A stretch of DNA of 64,000 bases, from contig NC_053141.1 of assembly GCF_016808335.1 (NCBI RefSeq), positions 21,461,924-21,525,923 of the forward strand, written 5' to 3'. The notes under the pieces were generated by a model. That model was not told the origin of the DNA, did not search any database, and saw only the letters and a list, made by a program, of their open reading frames with translations. The position numbers and the translations under genes were made by a program. Positions 1 to 9,683 of the stretch are shown piece by piece; position 1 is the stretch's first letter, and every line of letters begins with the position of its first letter. The DNA is from Panicum virgatum. Lineage: Eukaryota; Streptophyta; Magnoliopsida; Poales; Poaceae.

Positions 1-1150
1 GTCTGTGTTGATGCACTTGATAAGGCCGCAGTGTGTGGTAGCGGTGGTTAAGCGTTTGAAAGTACTAGCCACATGCCGTGAGTTATGGGTAAGCGGCAAG
101 CCTAGTAACTGATCGGCCCGGCAAATGGACATACACCCCCACTCTCTCGTAGAGATAGGAAGTTATATATTATATGTTGCAACAACCACGACTACAGAGA
201 GGGTCGGGCTCGCTGTAGTTGGGGAGAGTGGTCCTGTCCATGAACCGGAATGAGAAGCAAACGGTTGCTTGGGAGTGACTCGTCAGTGCTCCAAGCGTGT
301 GTGTTAGGTTTACCCTTGCAAGGTTGGAAATTCGATTCAGAATCGTCCGTTTCTCGCGGATATTGAGACTTCTTGATCCCTTTGCCAGATAGAATAAGAA
401 GTGGAACATTTAAGATTTATAATCTTGTTGGATGCAAATAACTCCTCTACAATGTTTGTATAGATAGGTTCTCATCTAGACTGGTTAATCCAATGAGAAC
501 CTGAAAGCTAAAACTTGAAAGTAAGGATCTACTCTTTGTTGCTTTTCAGCAAAAGAAACCCCAGAGCCTTCACAAGCTTTGCATGTCTAGTTAAAGGGCT
601 ACTGTATACCCTTAGACGGGTCAGTCTTGCTGAGTATTAGTATACTCAGACTTGCTTGTGACCTTGTTTTTAGGAATGAACTCAGAAGACACAAACACTA
701 GCTTGACTTGGCCTAATGTGTTACCTATGGGTTGGTCCATGGAATGGGAACCAACCAGTAATGACTCGGTTGAATGATGTCATGTTCAGGCTTACCATGA
801 AATCTACCCTACGACGGGTGTATATAGTTGTGTTTTCCTTTCTGCTGTAGAACTTCTCTTATACTAATTTCTTTTGAACCTCTTTAAGTTTCTTAAGAAT
901 AAAGCTAGAGCTTCGGCTTGCTAGCTTCAAAACTCTGATGTAATTTATAATCCTTATCTATGTGATATAAAATATTGTGGAATTGTTGTATCTCTGACTT
1001 GCCTTCGTGCGGGAAATATACTTGTGTTACGATCCGATATCAAGTGGTTTCAATGGGATATTACCCGACAGACCAATGAATGAACCGGTTGAAGTGCGTT
1101 TAGATGTTTAGTGCACTCGAACTAGTATATTTCAAACTGGTTCTACCACA
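1..1150 (+). mobile_element. 3' part of a chromovirus-type LTR, cut by the window edge
   Basis: No coding frame of interest is present. The sequence is LTR-like and ends in ...CTACCACA at 1150, directly followed by an unrelated reverse LTR. The stretch around 990-1110 (GTGCGGGAAATATAC, then CCGACAGACCAATGAATG) resembles the 3' end of long grass gypsy LTRs. I infer plus orientation from the terminal CA. The 5' end, the family and any target duplication lie outside the window. It could be a solo LTR or the 3' LTR of an element to the left. Confidence 0.5.
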
Positions 1151-1176
1151 CCGAACGTGGAGGATTACTCGGGCTC

Positions 1177-1199
1177 GGACAGGGCTGTCACCACCTGCC
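1177..1199 (-). promoter_or_regulatory. Conserved LTR core motif, copy 1
   Basis: On the minus strand it reads GGCAGGTGGTGACAG followed by CCCTGTCC. It includes the inverted repeat GACAG-CC-CTGTC. The companion CACGTTCGG lies downstream at 1152-1160. Function unknown; see findings. Confidence 0.6.
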
Positions 1200-1667
1200 G
1201 GCTAGCTCTACAAACCGTGGGTATAGTTGACATCCAGCAACTCTTAGCTAATCTAGACACCATGTCTACATTAGTAAGGGATACTCTAATGTCCCGCGCG
1301 AAGCCCCCACCCTCCGGATGGACAAACATCACACTAGAGCAATCATACGAATACTGGAGCAGTTGATAGTGTTCTAGGAACAAAAGACTAACCATCTCCA
1401 GCACAGGGCGATCATGCAATGCAAGCATTGAATAATAACGCAACCATATCAAGAAGCATATATCCGATAACTCAGAACATACTTCAAGCAGATATTGGTA
1501 ACCATAGTCTAATTCTATTACAAATGACCGAATATTACAAGAGAGAGATAGAGATGAACCCATACCAGAACTCTCGAGCAACTCCGGCAACTCGATGACT
1601 CCTAGACTTCTCCTAAACTCCACTAAGCCTAAAGACTATGCAAGATGAGCAAGAGAGGAGAGGTATG

Positions 1668-1670
<3 letters not shown>

Positions 1671-1703
<33 letters not shown>
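1671..1703. repeat. (TG)n microsatellite
   Basis: About 16 uninterrupted TG units lie about 20 bp downstream (minus strand) of the TATA box of the reverse LTR. The homologous position at 53516-53527 has only a short GTG-rich stretch, so the array expanded locally after the copies diverged. Confidence 0.95.
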
Positions 1704-1704
<1 letters not shown>

Positions 1705-1723
1705 CTAATCTCTACCCCCCTTG

Positions 1724-1731
1724 TATTTATA
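1724..1731 (-). promoter_or_regulatory. TATA box of reverse LTR
   Basis: TATAAATA on the minus strand, in the same context as the TATA at 53554-53561. Confidence 0.6.
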
Positions 1732-2140
1732 GCAGGGAGCCACGGGGTGAGACTCTCCAAACCGACCTAAAGGACCAACCAGGAGACAACACGTGGCTTG
1801 TGTTGACGGTGATTAAGTGCTATTTTCAGATGGCACTATACTCAATAATAAAGGGCGCAAGTTGTACTCAATAATTACTCGCATATTTGTATCACTAACC
1901 TCGCTCCACAGTTGTTTTTGAGTTTTGTACATTTCAGATGAGCAAGAGCAGAATAAGACGAAAACACACAGCAGACGCCATACAACTACGCAGAATATCG
2001 CATCCAGCATCACCCACTTACGAAGAGGGCCCATCTGGCAGAGCAAACGGGCGCGCCACGCATAATGCATAAAAGAAAAGATATCAGGGTCCACATGTCA
2101 GCCTGCCAGCGAAGGATAAGGACGAGAGGCGGCCAGGTGG

Positions 2141-2186
2141 GGCCGGCCAACCCTCTGGGTCGGCCGAACCTGGGCGGCCTCCCGTC
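2141..2186. repeat. GC-rich palindromic pair upstream of TATA
   Basis: GGCCGGCC and CGGCCG-type arms lie in U3, with the TATA box about 85-130 bp downstream. The same block is at 38759-38799 and, reduced by a deletion, at 57465-57480. Confidence 0.6.
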
Positions 2187-2268
2187 CAGGTGCATTTCGA
2201 GGAGGAGTCACCCCAAGTCTCCTCATCACCTTCCATACGTGCATTTGGCAGGAACCGACCTCCACTAG

Positions 2269-2276
2269 TATAAATA
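2269..2276 (+). promoter_or_regulatory. TATA box, element A 5' LTR
   Basis: TATAAATA followed by GGGCCCC and a CA/CT-rich stretch. It is conserved at 38888 and 57564. Confidence 0.7.
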
Positions 2277-2751
2277 GGGCCCCCTCTCACCCCTCTCAAC
2301 ACACACTCACACTTCATTCCATTCTCTCCAAGAAGGCTCACCTCTCTCTTGCTCTCTTAGCTAGGTAGTGGAGCTAGGCTAGTTCTCTTTAGCGAGCAAG
2401 TCGTCCTCGTGGTCGTTGAGCAATCCTCGGCTCCTAGTATGGCTTTGTATCCGACTTGTCAGACTTCTATTCATAATATAGAGTTTTGCCATGGTTGCTT
2501 TACTATCTTGATAGTTTATCAATCCATGCTTAGTTCGTTCATAAGTTATGCTACGGTCTTGGTTAGGCCAGATGATTCGGGTACAAATAGAGGTTCGTTG
2601 TGCTTTCGGGCTTGCTCTAGAGTTTTACTCGTCCATCCGAAGGGTGGGAGACATGGGGGCACTAGAGTAGTGACTTCATACACGAGTGTGGTGCTCAGGT
2701 TTGCGGGATCCTTCGGAGATGACCGTGGTCCATGGTGTGACTGGGGAAGAT

Positions 2752-2777
2752 GGCAGGTGGTGACAGCCCTGTCCGTC
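2752..2777 (+). promoter_or_regulatory. Conserved LTR core motif, copy 2
   Basis: Contains TGGTGACAGCCCTGTCCG about 480 bp downstream of the TATA box. CGTTCGGG follows about 40 bp later. Confidence 0.65.
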
Positions 2778-3375
2778 TGGCGTAACAGCGGTGTTGCGTT
2801 TAGCGTACTCCCCGACGTTCGGGTTCGGTGTAGGAGTTCATGCAAAGAGGTAATGGGATTGGATGTACTCCGGTGCAGGACCTTCTCCCCGCTATCCCAT
2901 TTTCCTGGCACCTGTAGTCCTGACCATGTCCTAACATGACCCCAGCTTTGAATAGAAGCACTAGGACACGTAACCAAGCCTAAGCTCCAACTAACATAAT
3001 GTAGGATAGAGTAGACCTTTGTTTTGTCGTTTCTCTCTTTTTCCTTCCTCTTGGAGTGTGGATGTGTGCTGTGTCGCATTACCCTTGCTTATTCTTTATC
3101 TGGACTTACCCCTGTTAGAGTATTGCCTATGGCTTGAGGTACAATGTCATGGTTAATGTTGAGTACAATACCTTTGTTGCTGCCGTCCTTTGGGACACAA
3201 ATAAATGACGATACCCTTACTCTCCGGGTGAAATGCTATAACGGTATATCCGTTCGCTTAAGGATCCATCTGTAATCGTATTGATTATACCACGAGAGTG
3301 GCACCCCCTTGGGTGCAGTTGCTAGGATGGGTTCGGCGCCCTCATTTCTATTGATTGCACTAAGGACCACCAACA

Positions 3376-3464
3376 GGCATTTCTGGCACCATTGCCGGGG
3401 ATTAACCATTCCTAGTGATTGTGCTAAGAAATGTCAACAAGCATTTCTGGCGTTGTTGCCGGGG
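3376..3464 (+). promoter_or_regulatory. Tandemly duplicated primer-binding site, element A
   Basis: Two tRNA-Asp-like primer sites lie exactly 64 bp apart: TGGCACCATTGCCGGGG at 3384-3400 and TGGCGTTGTTGCCGGGG at 3448-3464. Each is preceded by an LTR-terminus-like CAACA plus a short GCATTTC spacer. Each site has two changes from the motif TGGCGCCGTTGCCGG that this tRNA class would give. The duplication is shared with element B (58667-58755), so it predates the divergence of the two. Confidence 0.75.
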
Positions 3465-3486
3465 ATGGCATGTGAACAAAGATATT

Positions 3487-3491
3487 GTGCT
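3487..3491. repeat. Target-site duplication GTGCT, left
   Basis: Matches 32543-32547 exactly. The unoccupied site is visible in element B at 58778-58782. Confidence 0.9.
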
Positions 3492-6400
3492 TGTAACACC
3501 CTAATTTAAATTTCAAAATTTATTAATAAATTTAATTGGCTTTATTTAATTTTCTAAGGTTTTATATGTCTAGTCTTGTATTTAATTTAATATTTGTTCC
3601 ATAAGTAATTAAAATTTATCATAGGGCTAAAATGTTTGTGCATTCATGCTGGAGCATCTCTTTTATTGGTTTGAGTACTAGGGTTGAATTCAAATTTGTA
3701 TTTGAATTCAATTAGGTTTGAGTAGTGTTTGAAATAGGAAAATAGAAATAGAAAAGGAAAACCCAAACCCAACCGACAAGCCTGCCCAGCTCCTCTCCCT
3801 CTCCCCGCGGCCGTTGCTCACCACGCATCAGCCCAACTCGCGCGGCCCAGCTCTCCCCGCGCGCCGGCCTGCTTCCGCAAGCGCGTCGCCCACGCCCCCA
3901 CTGACACCACAGCCCCACCCGTCAGCGCCCTTCTTCCGCCTTCCTTCCTTCTTCCCCGCGCCGAGTGCCCTCTGCTCCGTTCAACCCGCCGCTGCACTGT
4001 GGACCTCCCCGCGCCGTGGACCGACCCCGATCCCCGCAGGCCGACTGGACAGCCCGACCCGCATCTCGTGCCTTCTAGAAGCCTCGCCCCTAGAACCGGA
4101 TCACGCCGAGCCGTTGGGCGATCCGCTTCATCCGCGTGCGCATCACAGCCGCAATCCCCGCCACGGCGTCCACGCTGGGCACGCTCGCCCAAAATCCCTG
4201 GCCTCCTCCCTTATTTGACACCCCCGCGGCCCCTGCGCATCCATCTCGCCACGCCGTCACCACAGCATCCCAGCACCGCCGCCTCGCCTTGCTCCGCCGG
4301 AGCAGAGCTTGTTGCGCCGCCGTGGAGACGCCGTCCTGTTGCACCCCGCACCACCCCCAACCGCGAAAAAGCTCCGCCAAGGCCCGGTGACGCTCCCTTT
4401 GACCTCAGCTCTGAGTTCGCGCCACTACCTCGCCGGAATCGCATCTGCACCACTGGTAGTGAGATCCCGTCCGCCATGGCGATTCCTCGCTGCCGGTGTA
4501 CCTCAGGCCGACCTAACCACCTATGCACCTTCCCTGGCCTACCAGGAGTCGAACCCGGGGATCCAGACGGCTGGAGCATCGCTGCGTCATCCCTGTCCGT
4601 GAGCACCCCGCCGTCGCCGCCGCTGCCGCCGGAAGCCGCCGTCGACGTCTCTGCGCCGTTTCCCCCGTCAAGTTCTGAGCCCGGTGAGCATCGCCCAGAC
4701 CTCTTACTCCTTTTGCGCTAGTTATCTTGGACCTTGGCGCGCTCTAGTGTCTAGGACACCGCACTGCGGCGAGGCTCGCCGCCTGCACCGTCGCTCAAGC
4801 CACCCAGACCCCTGCCGAGCCCCGCTTTTGGCTCCAGTGGATTACCCGTGTCGCGAACTACCTCCCTGACCCGAACCCGTGCCGAATCGTGCCCCGGAGC
4901 GGCCGATTAGCCAACTCCGGTGAAGCGCCGCCGCGGGAGCTTCGTCCCCGGCGAGCTGCGCCACCCCAAACCCGCGCGAGTAGCCTGGGTCGTTAGATCA
5001 AGATCAGACGGCCCAAAACAAACCAGCCCGAGTCAAGCAAAGTCAGAAAATGGTCAGCGTTGGTTGTTTTTCCGAAAACCCCCTACTCTTTACCCGAATC
5101 AACCTGCAGTCCATATTAGTGTAAAAGTATTTCCAGTTATACCCAGGTTTTAACACTTAGGCCCCTGATTTTTTAAAAAATAGAACCCGCAGTACTGGCC
5201 TGTCAGTTTTATGTGTTAGACCCTAGAACTAAGGTTTAATTATGTTTTAGTCCCTGGTTTTTGCAGAAAACCCCCAGAAACTTTGTTTTTCTTACAGTTA
5301 AGCCCCTGGACTTTGTTTTAGGCCTAGTGTTCGCGTTCTAGCTCCGTTTTAGGCGTTCTTTATGTCCACGCGATCGTTGTAACGCGTAGAACAGTTATAG
5401 ATTAGTTTTGTTTGCTATTTTTTATGTATTATTATACTGTTTCCTAGTGTATGCTATTGTTTGCATGTATGTTTATGTTGTGTATTGTTTTTGGCCATGT
5501 GTTCGTGAGTAGACGTTGAGCTACCGGAGGAGCCTCAGTACCAGTACCCGGAGCATCCATCTTCTGAGCAGTTTGAGCAGTAGGAACAGTTTGAGGAAGG
5601 CAAGTATAACATGAACACCACCTATCACTTTTAAATACAATTTCATACTGCATTTTAATACTGTATGGCTATAAGGATTTTCCTAGCCACTTTATATCCT
5701 TTATATATCCCTTGGGTTGCACTTTGGTTAGTTGTGCTAGGTTGCTGCGCTATAACACACTTGGTCCTTTTTAATTAATTTGATTAATGGTATATGCAAC
5801 TTAATTCTGGGAGTGGCCCGTTTGAGTGGCTCACGTCTCGTTAAAAATTGGTTTTTGTTAGAAACTTGGTTTAGGGGGGCCAGCACGGTGCTTAGTGATT
5901 GGTTGGCCACTCTCCATAAGGACCGGTTCATAGAGCGACAACCTGGGACAACAGCGCTACCACAAGACTGGAATGGGATGGTCTTGGCTTACTAATTAGT
6001 TCTTTTTGGTTTGGAGTAACTTACCTGCGGGGCAAAGGGTGGTAAGCTTCAATGGTCCCTGCTCCTCCGGCTTGGTCTGTGCTTGGGGCTGTACTCCTGT
6101 GCTTGTACCCCCGGAGGTGGGCCCCATCGTCGCCGATCTAACTCTTCGCGGTTACGCCTTACCAACGAGATTCTTTGTAACGGCCTCATAGTGAGTTTGC
6201 TAGACATCTCACCTAAGGAAGTGTGATGAACAACTAGTGTAGCTCACGACTTGTGGGTAAAGATGTGCAACCTCTGCAGAGTGTAAAACTGGTATACTAG
6301 CCGTGCTCACGGTCATGAGCGGCCCAGACCCTCCTTTTGATTAGTGGGGTTATCTTCCTTTGGTTAGGGAGGTTTCCCCGGGTGGCTTGGTTTGGTATGG

Positions 6401-6753
6401 TTCCCAGTAGTATCATGTTTAATTTTCATTAAATACTATGTAACTGGGTTTATGGTAATTCATCAACTTGTAGTAATTAGCTTTAATAAAATTTTGCCAA
6501 GACTTAAAAGCTAATGCAGTCGAGTCAGCCAACCTTAGAGCCTCATAGTTTGTGTTATACTTGTTGAGTACAAGTTGTGTACTCACTCTTGCCTACTCTA
6601 CTCTTTTTCCTCTTGGGGACACTCTACTGCTGCTCAGTTCCTGCCGACGCGAGGGAGTTCACCTGGAGCTACCAGGAGTACGAGGACTTCTAGGCGTTCG
6701 TCTCCCAGTCGACGTCCCTGTGGCGCCCTGCTTCCGAGAGTTTATCGTATATG
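3492..6753 (+). mobile_element. Solo Tekay-like LTR, left part
   Basis: It starts TGTAACACCCTAATTT and aligns with the LTRs of the young element at 9684 and 18335 through most of their length. It breaks at 6753, where a Tat element is inserted, and resumes after it to 32542. No internal domain belongs to it, and it has a perfect 5-bp duplication, so it is a solo LTR. Without the insert it would be about 3.45 kb. GC-rich frames between about 3800 and 4900 are LTR sequence, not genes. Confidence 0.9.
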
Positions 6754-7620
6754 TGTTGTCGGTCGAAACCCACCGGCGAGCAGCGACAGGCAACACGAAG
6801 AGCCGGGAGGACGCCGGGGCGCTGGCAGGCACTGCTCCCTCGTCGATGGCCCGCAATTCCGTCATGCGCCCGGAGGTTCTATGGAAAACCGGGTGTGCCA
6901 CCTGACCTATACCCGATCAGGAGGGTGCGAACGTGCTCCAAACAGTTTCCTGCGTACAAAGACACGTGTAAACATAAGTCCGAGCCGTGGTCGGCTCCCC
7001 GGGACGACTCTTGCATCGGCTTTAAAGATCCGATCGAGTCCCGGTGTCAGATTGGATCTGATTGTATCCAGATATGATAAAACAAGCAAATAACTGTAAA
7101 GCTGCTTCAATTAAATCTAGTTAATCCAATCCACGATGGTAAAAGGCTTCACTGCTAGATCGGAACATCCTACACGTGATTGGGCCTAATGAACGTAACA
7201 GATAACTAAACCAAAGCCCAAAACAGAGGCCTAAGAACTAGCAAGAGCCGATTCCCGGAACAATCCCTATTAAGGCTAAGATAAAGCATCTAATACGCCA
7301 CCGGATCATCCAACCCGTTTGCAAGGCCTAACCTAGCAGATATTACGCCAACTCTTAAAGATAAGAGCAAACCATAACAGATTAGATCTACTAGACATAG
7401 AAGAAGCAGGGTGTTGTCTCTGTGTGACTAATTCTATGCGACAAGAACTAGCATAAGATTGAAACGTGACTGCACAGAAATAACGTGATATTCGTAGATG
7501 ATAAGCAACGAAGCACAATGGATCTACTAAAAGCCATGCTACGAACATCAGGATAACTAGCATTACTCGCCATCAAAAACGCTTCAGTACGAGTAATACC
7601 AAGGTAAAAGCAAGAACAAC

Positions 7621-7653
7621 GCTGCCCTGATCGCGAGAAGCGATCAGGGCAGC
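7621..7653 (-). repeat. Perfect 14-bp stem-loop in Tat LTR
   Basis: Arms GCTGCCCTGATCGC and GCGATCAGGGCAGC are separated by GAGAA. On the minus strand it lies about 110-140 bp downstream of the TATA box, so it would be near the 5' end of the transcript. The copy at 31999-32031 has one mismatch. Confidence 0.85.
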
Positions 7654-7760
7654 ATGGCGCTTACTTGGATGAAACCCTAGGATTAGGGGTGGCGATGCGC
7701 CGAGAGTTGTTGTTTGCGAGACGTGATGACGCTCTCCCTTCATGAATAACAAAGGGTACA

Positions 7761-7768
7761 TATTTATA
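7761..7768 (-). promoter_or_regulatory. TATA box, Tat 3' LTR
   Basis: TATAAATA on the minus strand, identical in the other LTR at 32139-32146. Confidence 0.65.
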
Positions 7769-7970
7769 GTCCGGAGACTTGGGAAACAATCTAAGCTAAT
7801 CTTGTCCCGATTGGACTCTATCTCTAATCTTGAACTAAATCTAAGATACATGGCCTATGTGGCCCAAATGCTCACGCAGGAGCCGATTTACAAGCCTTCT
7901 TCAATCTTCTGCTTTAAGCCCATCTTGCTTTCGGCCCATAAATTAATCCTGTTAATTTATGGCGATAACA

Positions 7971-7988
7971 CATGCCCCCTGGTTTTGG
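7971..7988 (-). promoter_or_regulatory. Polypurine tract of the Tat element
   Basis: On the minus strand, CCAAAACCAGGGGGCATG directly precedes the 3' LTR start TGTTATCG. This is the expected plus-strand priming site. Confidence 0.7.
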
Positions 7989-8133
7989 CAATGATAGTTC
8001 CAAAACCACTCCGTTGCTTCATCTTCCCGTTAATGCACATTAAACACACTGTAACCACCAAGGAAGACGCAACGTCTCTGCAACTGGCTCCTCGTAGAAT
8101 GTGAAACTGCCGATCCGTCTTCCATCTTTTTGC

Positions 8134-8140
8134 TATTTAA
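8134..8140 (+). promoter_or_regulatory. Possible TATA of the antisense unit
   Basis: TATTTAA lies about 85 bp before the first plus-strand ATG (8221), followed by a CT-rich leader. It is positional evidence only. Confidence 0.35.
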
Positions 8141-8220
8141 TCTCAGTCCGAATCGGCTCTTCTTCACAGCGAACTCCTTCTTCCTCCTGAAGCCAGTAAC
8201 GCACCAATCCTTCACCAGCC

Positions 8221-8784
8221 ATGGCCATCTCTTCTTCCTCCGGCTCCAACTCTTTTGGAGATTCCTCTTCTTCCTCCTCCCCATCTCCTTCCTCTTATTC
8301 TCTCTCCGCCTCCTCCATCGACTCTATCCCAGAGAGCCGAGAGCCGACCCCCGAATGGGACCCAATAGCAGCCTACGAGGCACTGGCTCCTCTGCACTGG
8401 GATGCAGAGGAGTTCGACTTCGGGGTCACCTCTGAGGAGGACGAACCCATGACTGAGGGAGAGTAAGACCTCCAGTTCCTATTCCAAGAGGAACTGGAGA
8501 ACAGCGAAGACGATGCCTTCTCCTGGGAAGGAGCCGACTCCTCCGAAGAGATCGGCTCCTCTTCCAGCGATGACACGGCGGCAGGAGGAAACCCCCACCA
8601 ATTCCTCAAAGCCCCCACGGAGGGGAGCGAAGAAGGAAGCAGCAGCGGCGGCGAACGAAGCTGCAGCAGTGCCGATGACAGCGGCAATGGCAGCAGCGAC
8701 GACGACGACGATGATGACGACGGCGGAGACGCACCGTCGCGAAGCCCCAAGCGCCGTAGGCACCCAGACACCTATGATCGGTAG
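8221..8784 (+). pseudogene. Ser-rich/acidic antisense ORF of the Tat element, one nonsense codon
   Basis: The frame begins with ATG at 8221 after a CT-rich leader and would encode about 187 residues. The N-terminus is almost all serine. The middle is acidic. The C-terminus has an Asp run of eight residues, then a basic SPKRRR stretch that could be a nuclear signal. A TAA at 8464-8466 interrupts an otherwise open frame. It lies antisense to the element between integrase and the 3' LTR, upstream of the plant-mobile-domain gene. Low complexity prevents a family call; a DNA- or chromatin-associated role is only a guess. Confidence 0.55.
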
Positions 8785-9157
8785 ATGTAGGTAGCATCGT
8801 AGGGGTAGGATCACAAAGCCGAAGGATTATTTCCTTTGTAAAATCGGCTTTCCTTGTAATGATCTCGTATTAATGAAATCAATTTCCTTTAATTCCGTGT
8901 GTCTTCATTTACTTTCCAAAAAGCCGATGGCAACGCATCAGGCTTCTATAAATATCCAGGAGCCGACGAAATTCAAACTAGAAGTAATCCGCACAAGAGT
9001 AGAATAACACTCCCAGCTTGAACCGAACTTGACGAACTCTCAAATTTGAGCATAATTCGAAAACCAAGCTCTACAAATCCGAGCAAGAACTCTCCAAGCA
9101 GCCGGAATTCGAATCAGAGCCTTCAGCAATCAAACCCTAAGTCAATAGATCTAAACC
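8785..9157. other. Spacer between the two antisense ORFs
   Basis: No gene is seen. The spacer is AT-rich with several AGCCGA/TCGGCT words and probably carries the 3' end of the first antisense ORF and the promoter and leader of the next. I could not identify a clear TATA box. Confidence 0.4.
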
Positions 9158-9678
9158 ATGGCAGATTCTGCAGCTCAGATGACAAGCTCTGCAATCGATG
9201 ATGCGGCAATCTGCGGCCTGAAGGTAATATTCGGCCTAATCCTTTAGTTTTCTTCAGCTTACTAAGCTTCTGAAAATAAAACTCTAAAATATGACACCAT
9301 ACGCATACTTCTGAATTTCTGAACTTCAGGTGTCAGACATCCTTCTGCCGCATCCTTCCAACCCAAAATCCTTTTGTCTTGGCCCACAAACCCATGAAAA
9401 CCCCATAGATTTGATCTCTTGTGAAGCAAATAGGATCCCTTTTGTGAGTCAAAACATCGATCTGAACCTCTGGGCCGACTGCTTGAGGGCCTGACCTAAT
9501 CCCCCTGAGAGTTGGATTACATGGTACAACAGAGTAGCTAAAGCTCACATGCCCTTATGGCAGGATTTGAACATAGCTGATGCACTTAGCTTATCACTGT
9601 CACCCCTTGACAAAGATGAAAATCTCCTGAAAACCATCGGCTATTTCTGGTCTGATGCTCTGAATTGTTTCCTCTTTG

Positions 9679-9683
9679 GTCAT
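9679..9683. repeat. Target-site duplication GTCAT, left
   Basis: Matches 21809-21813 exactly and flanks the young Tekay-like element. Confidence 0.95.

Larger units (their letters stand above)
1151..1800 (-). mobile_element. Partial Athila-type LTR, reverse orientation
   Basis: Read on the minus strand, this piece has a TATA box (1724-1731), a TG microsatellite just downstream of it, and a copy of the conserved core TGGTGACAGCCCTGTCC (1177-1199) about 525 bp downstream. The same order occurs in the reverse LTR at about 52925-53947. The left end is cut by the LTR ending at 1150 and the right end by the element A LTR at 1801. The upstream U3 part is therefore missing. Confidence 0.65.
1801..3375 (+). 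repeat. 5' LTR of element A
   Basis: It starts TGTTGACGGTGATTAAG and ends ...AAGGACCACCAACA, so the ends form imperfect inverted repeats. It aligns over its length with 57132-58666 and with the split LTR at 38425-39123 plus 44145-44581. It carries the GC palindrome pair, the TATA box, a CA-rich start region and the conserved core. The flanking 5 bp on the left is GCTTG; the right partner is lost. Confidence 0.85.
6754..7970 (-). repeat. 3' LTR of the Tat element
   Basis: It runs TGTTGTCGG...CGATAACA on the plus strand. The TATA box for the element's own transcription is at 7761-7768 on the minus strand. It matches 31132-32348 at the same length of 1,217 bp. Confidence 0.9.

Noticed and set aside
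3814..4869. Long overlapping open frames on both strands in GC-rich DNA
   Set aside because: They lie in the middle of a Tekay-like LTR, recur with changes in the other LTRs, have no domain, and are the low-complexity Pro/Arg/Ala frames expected from high GC.
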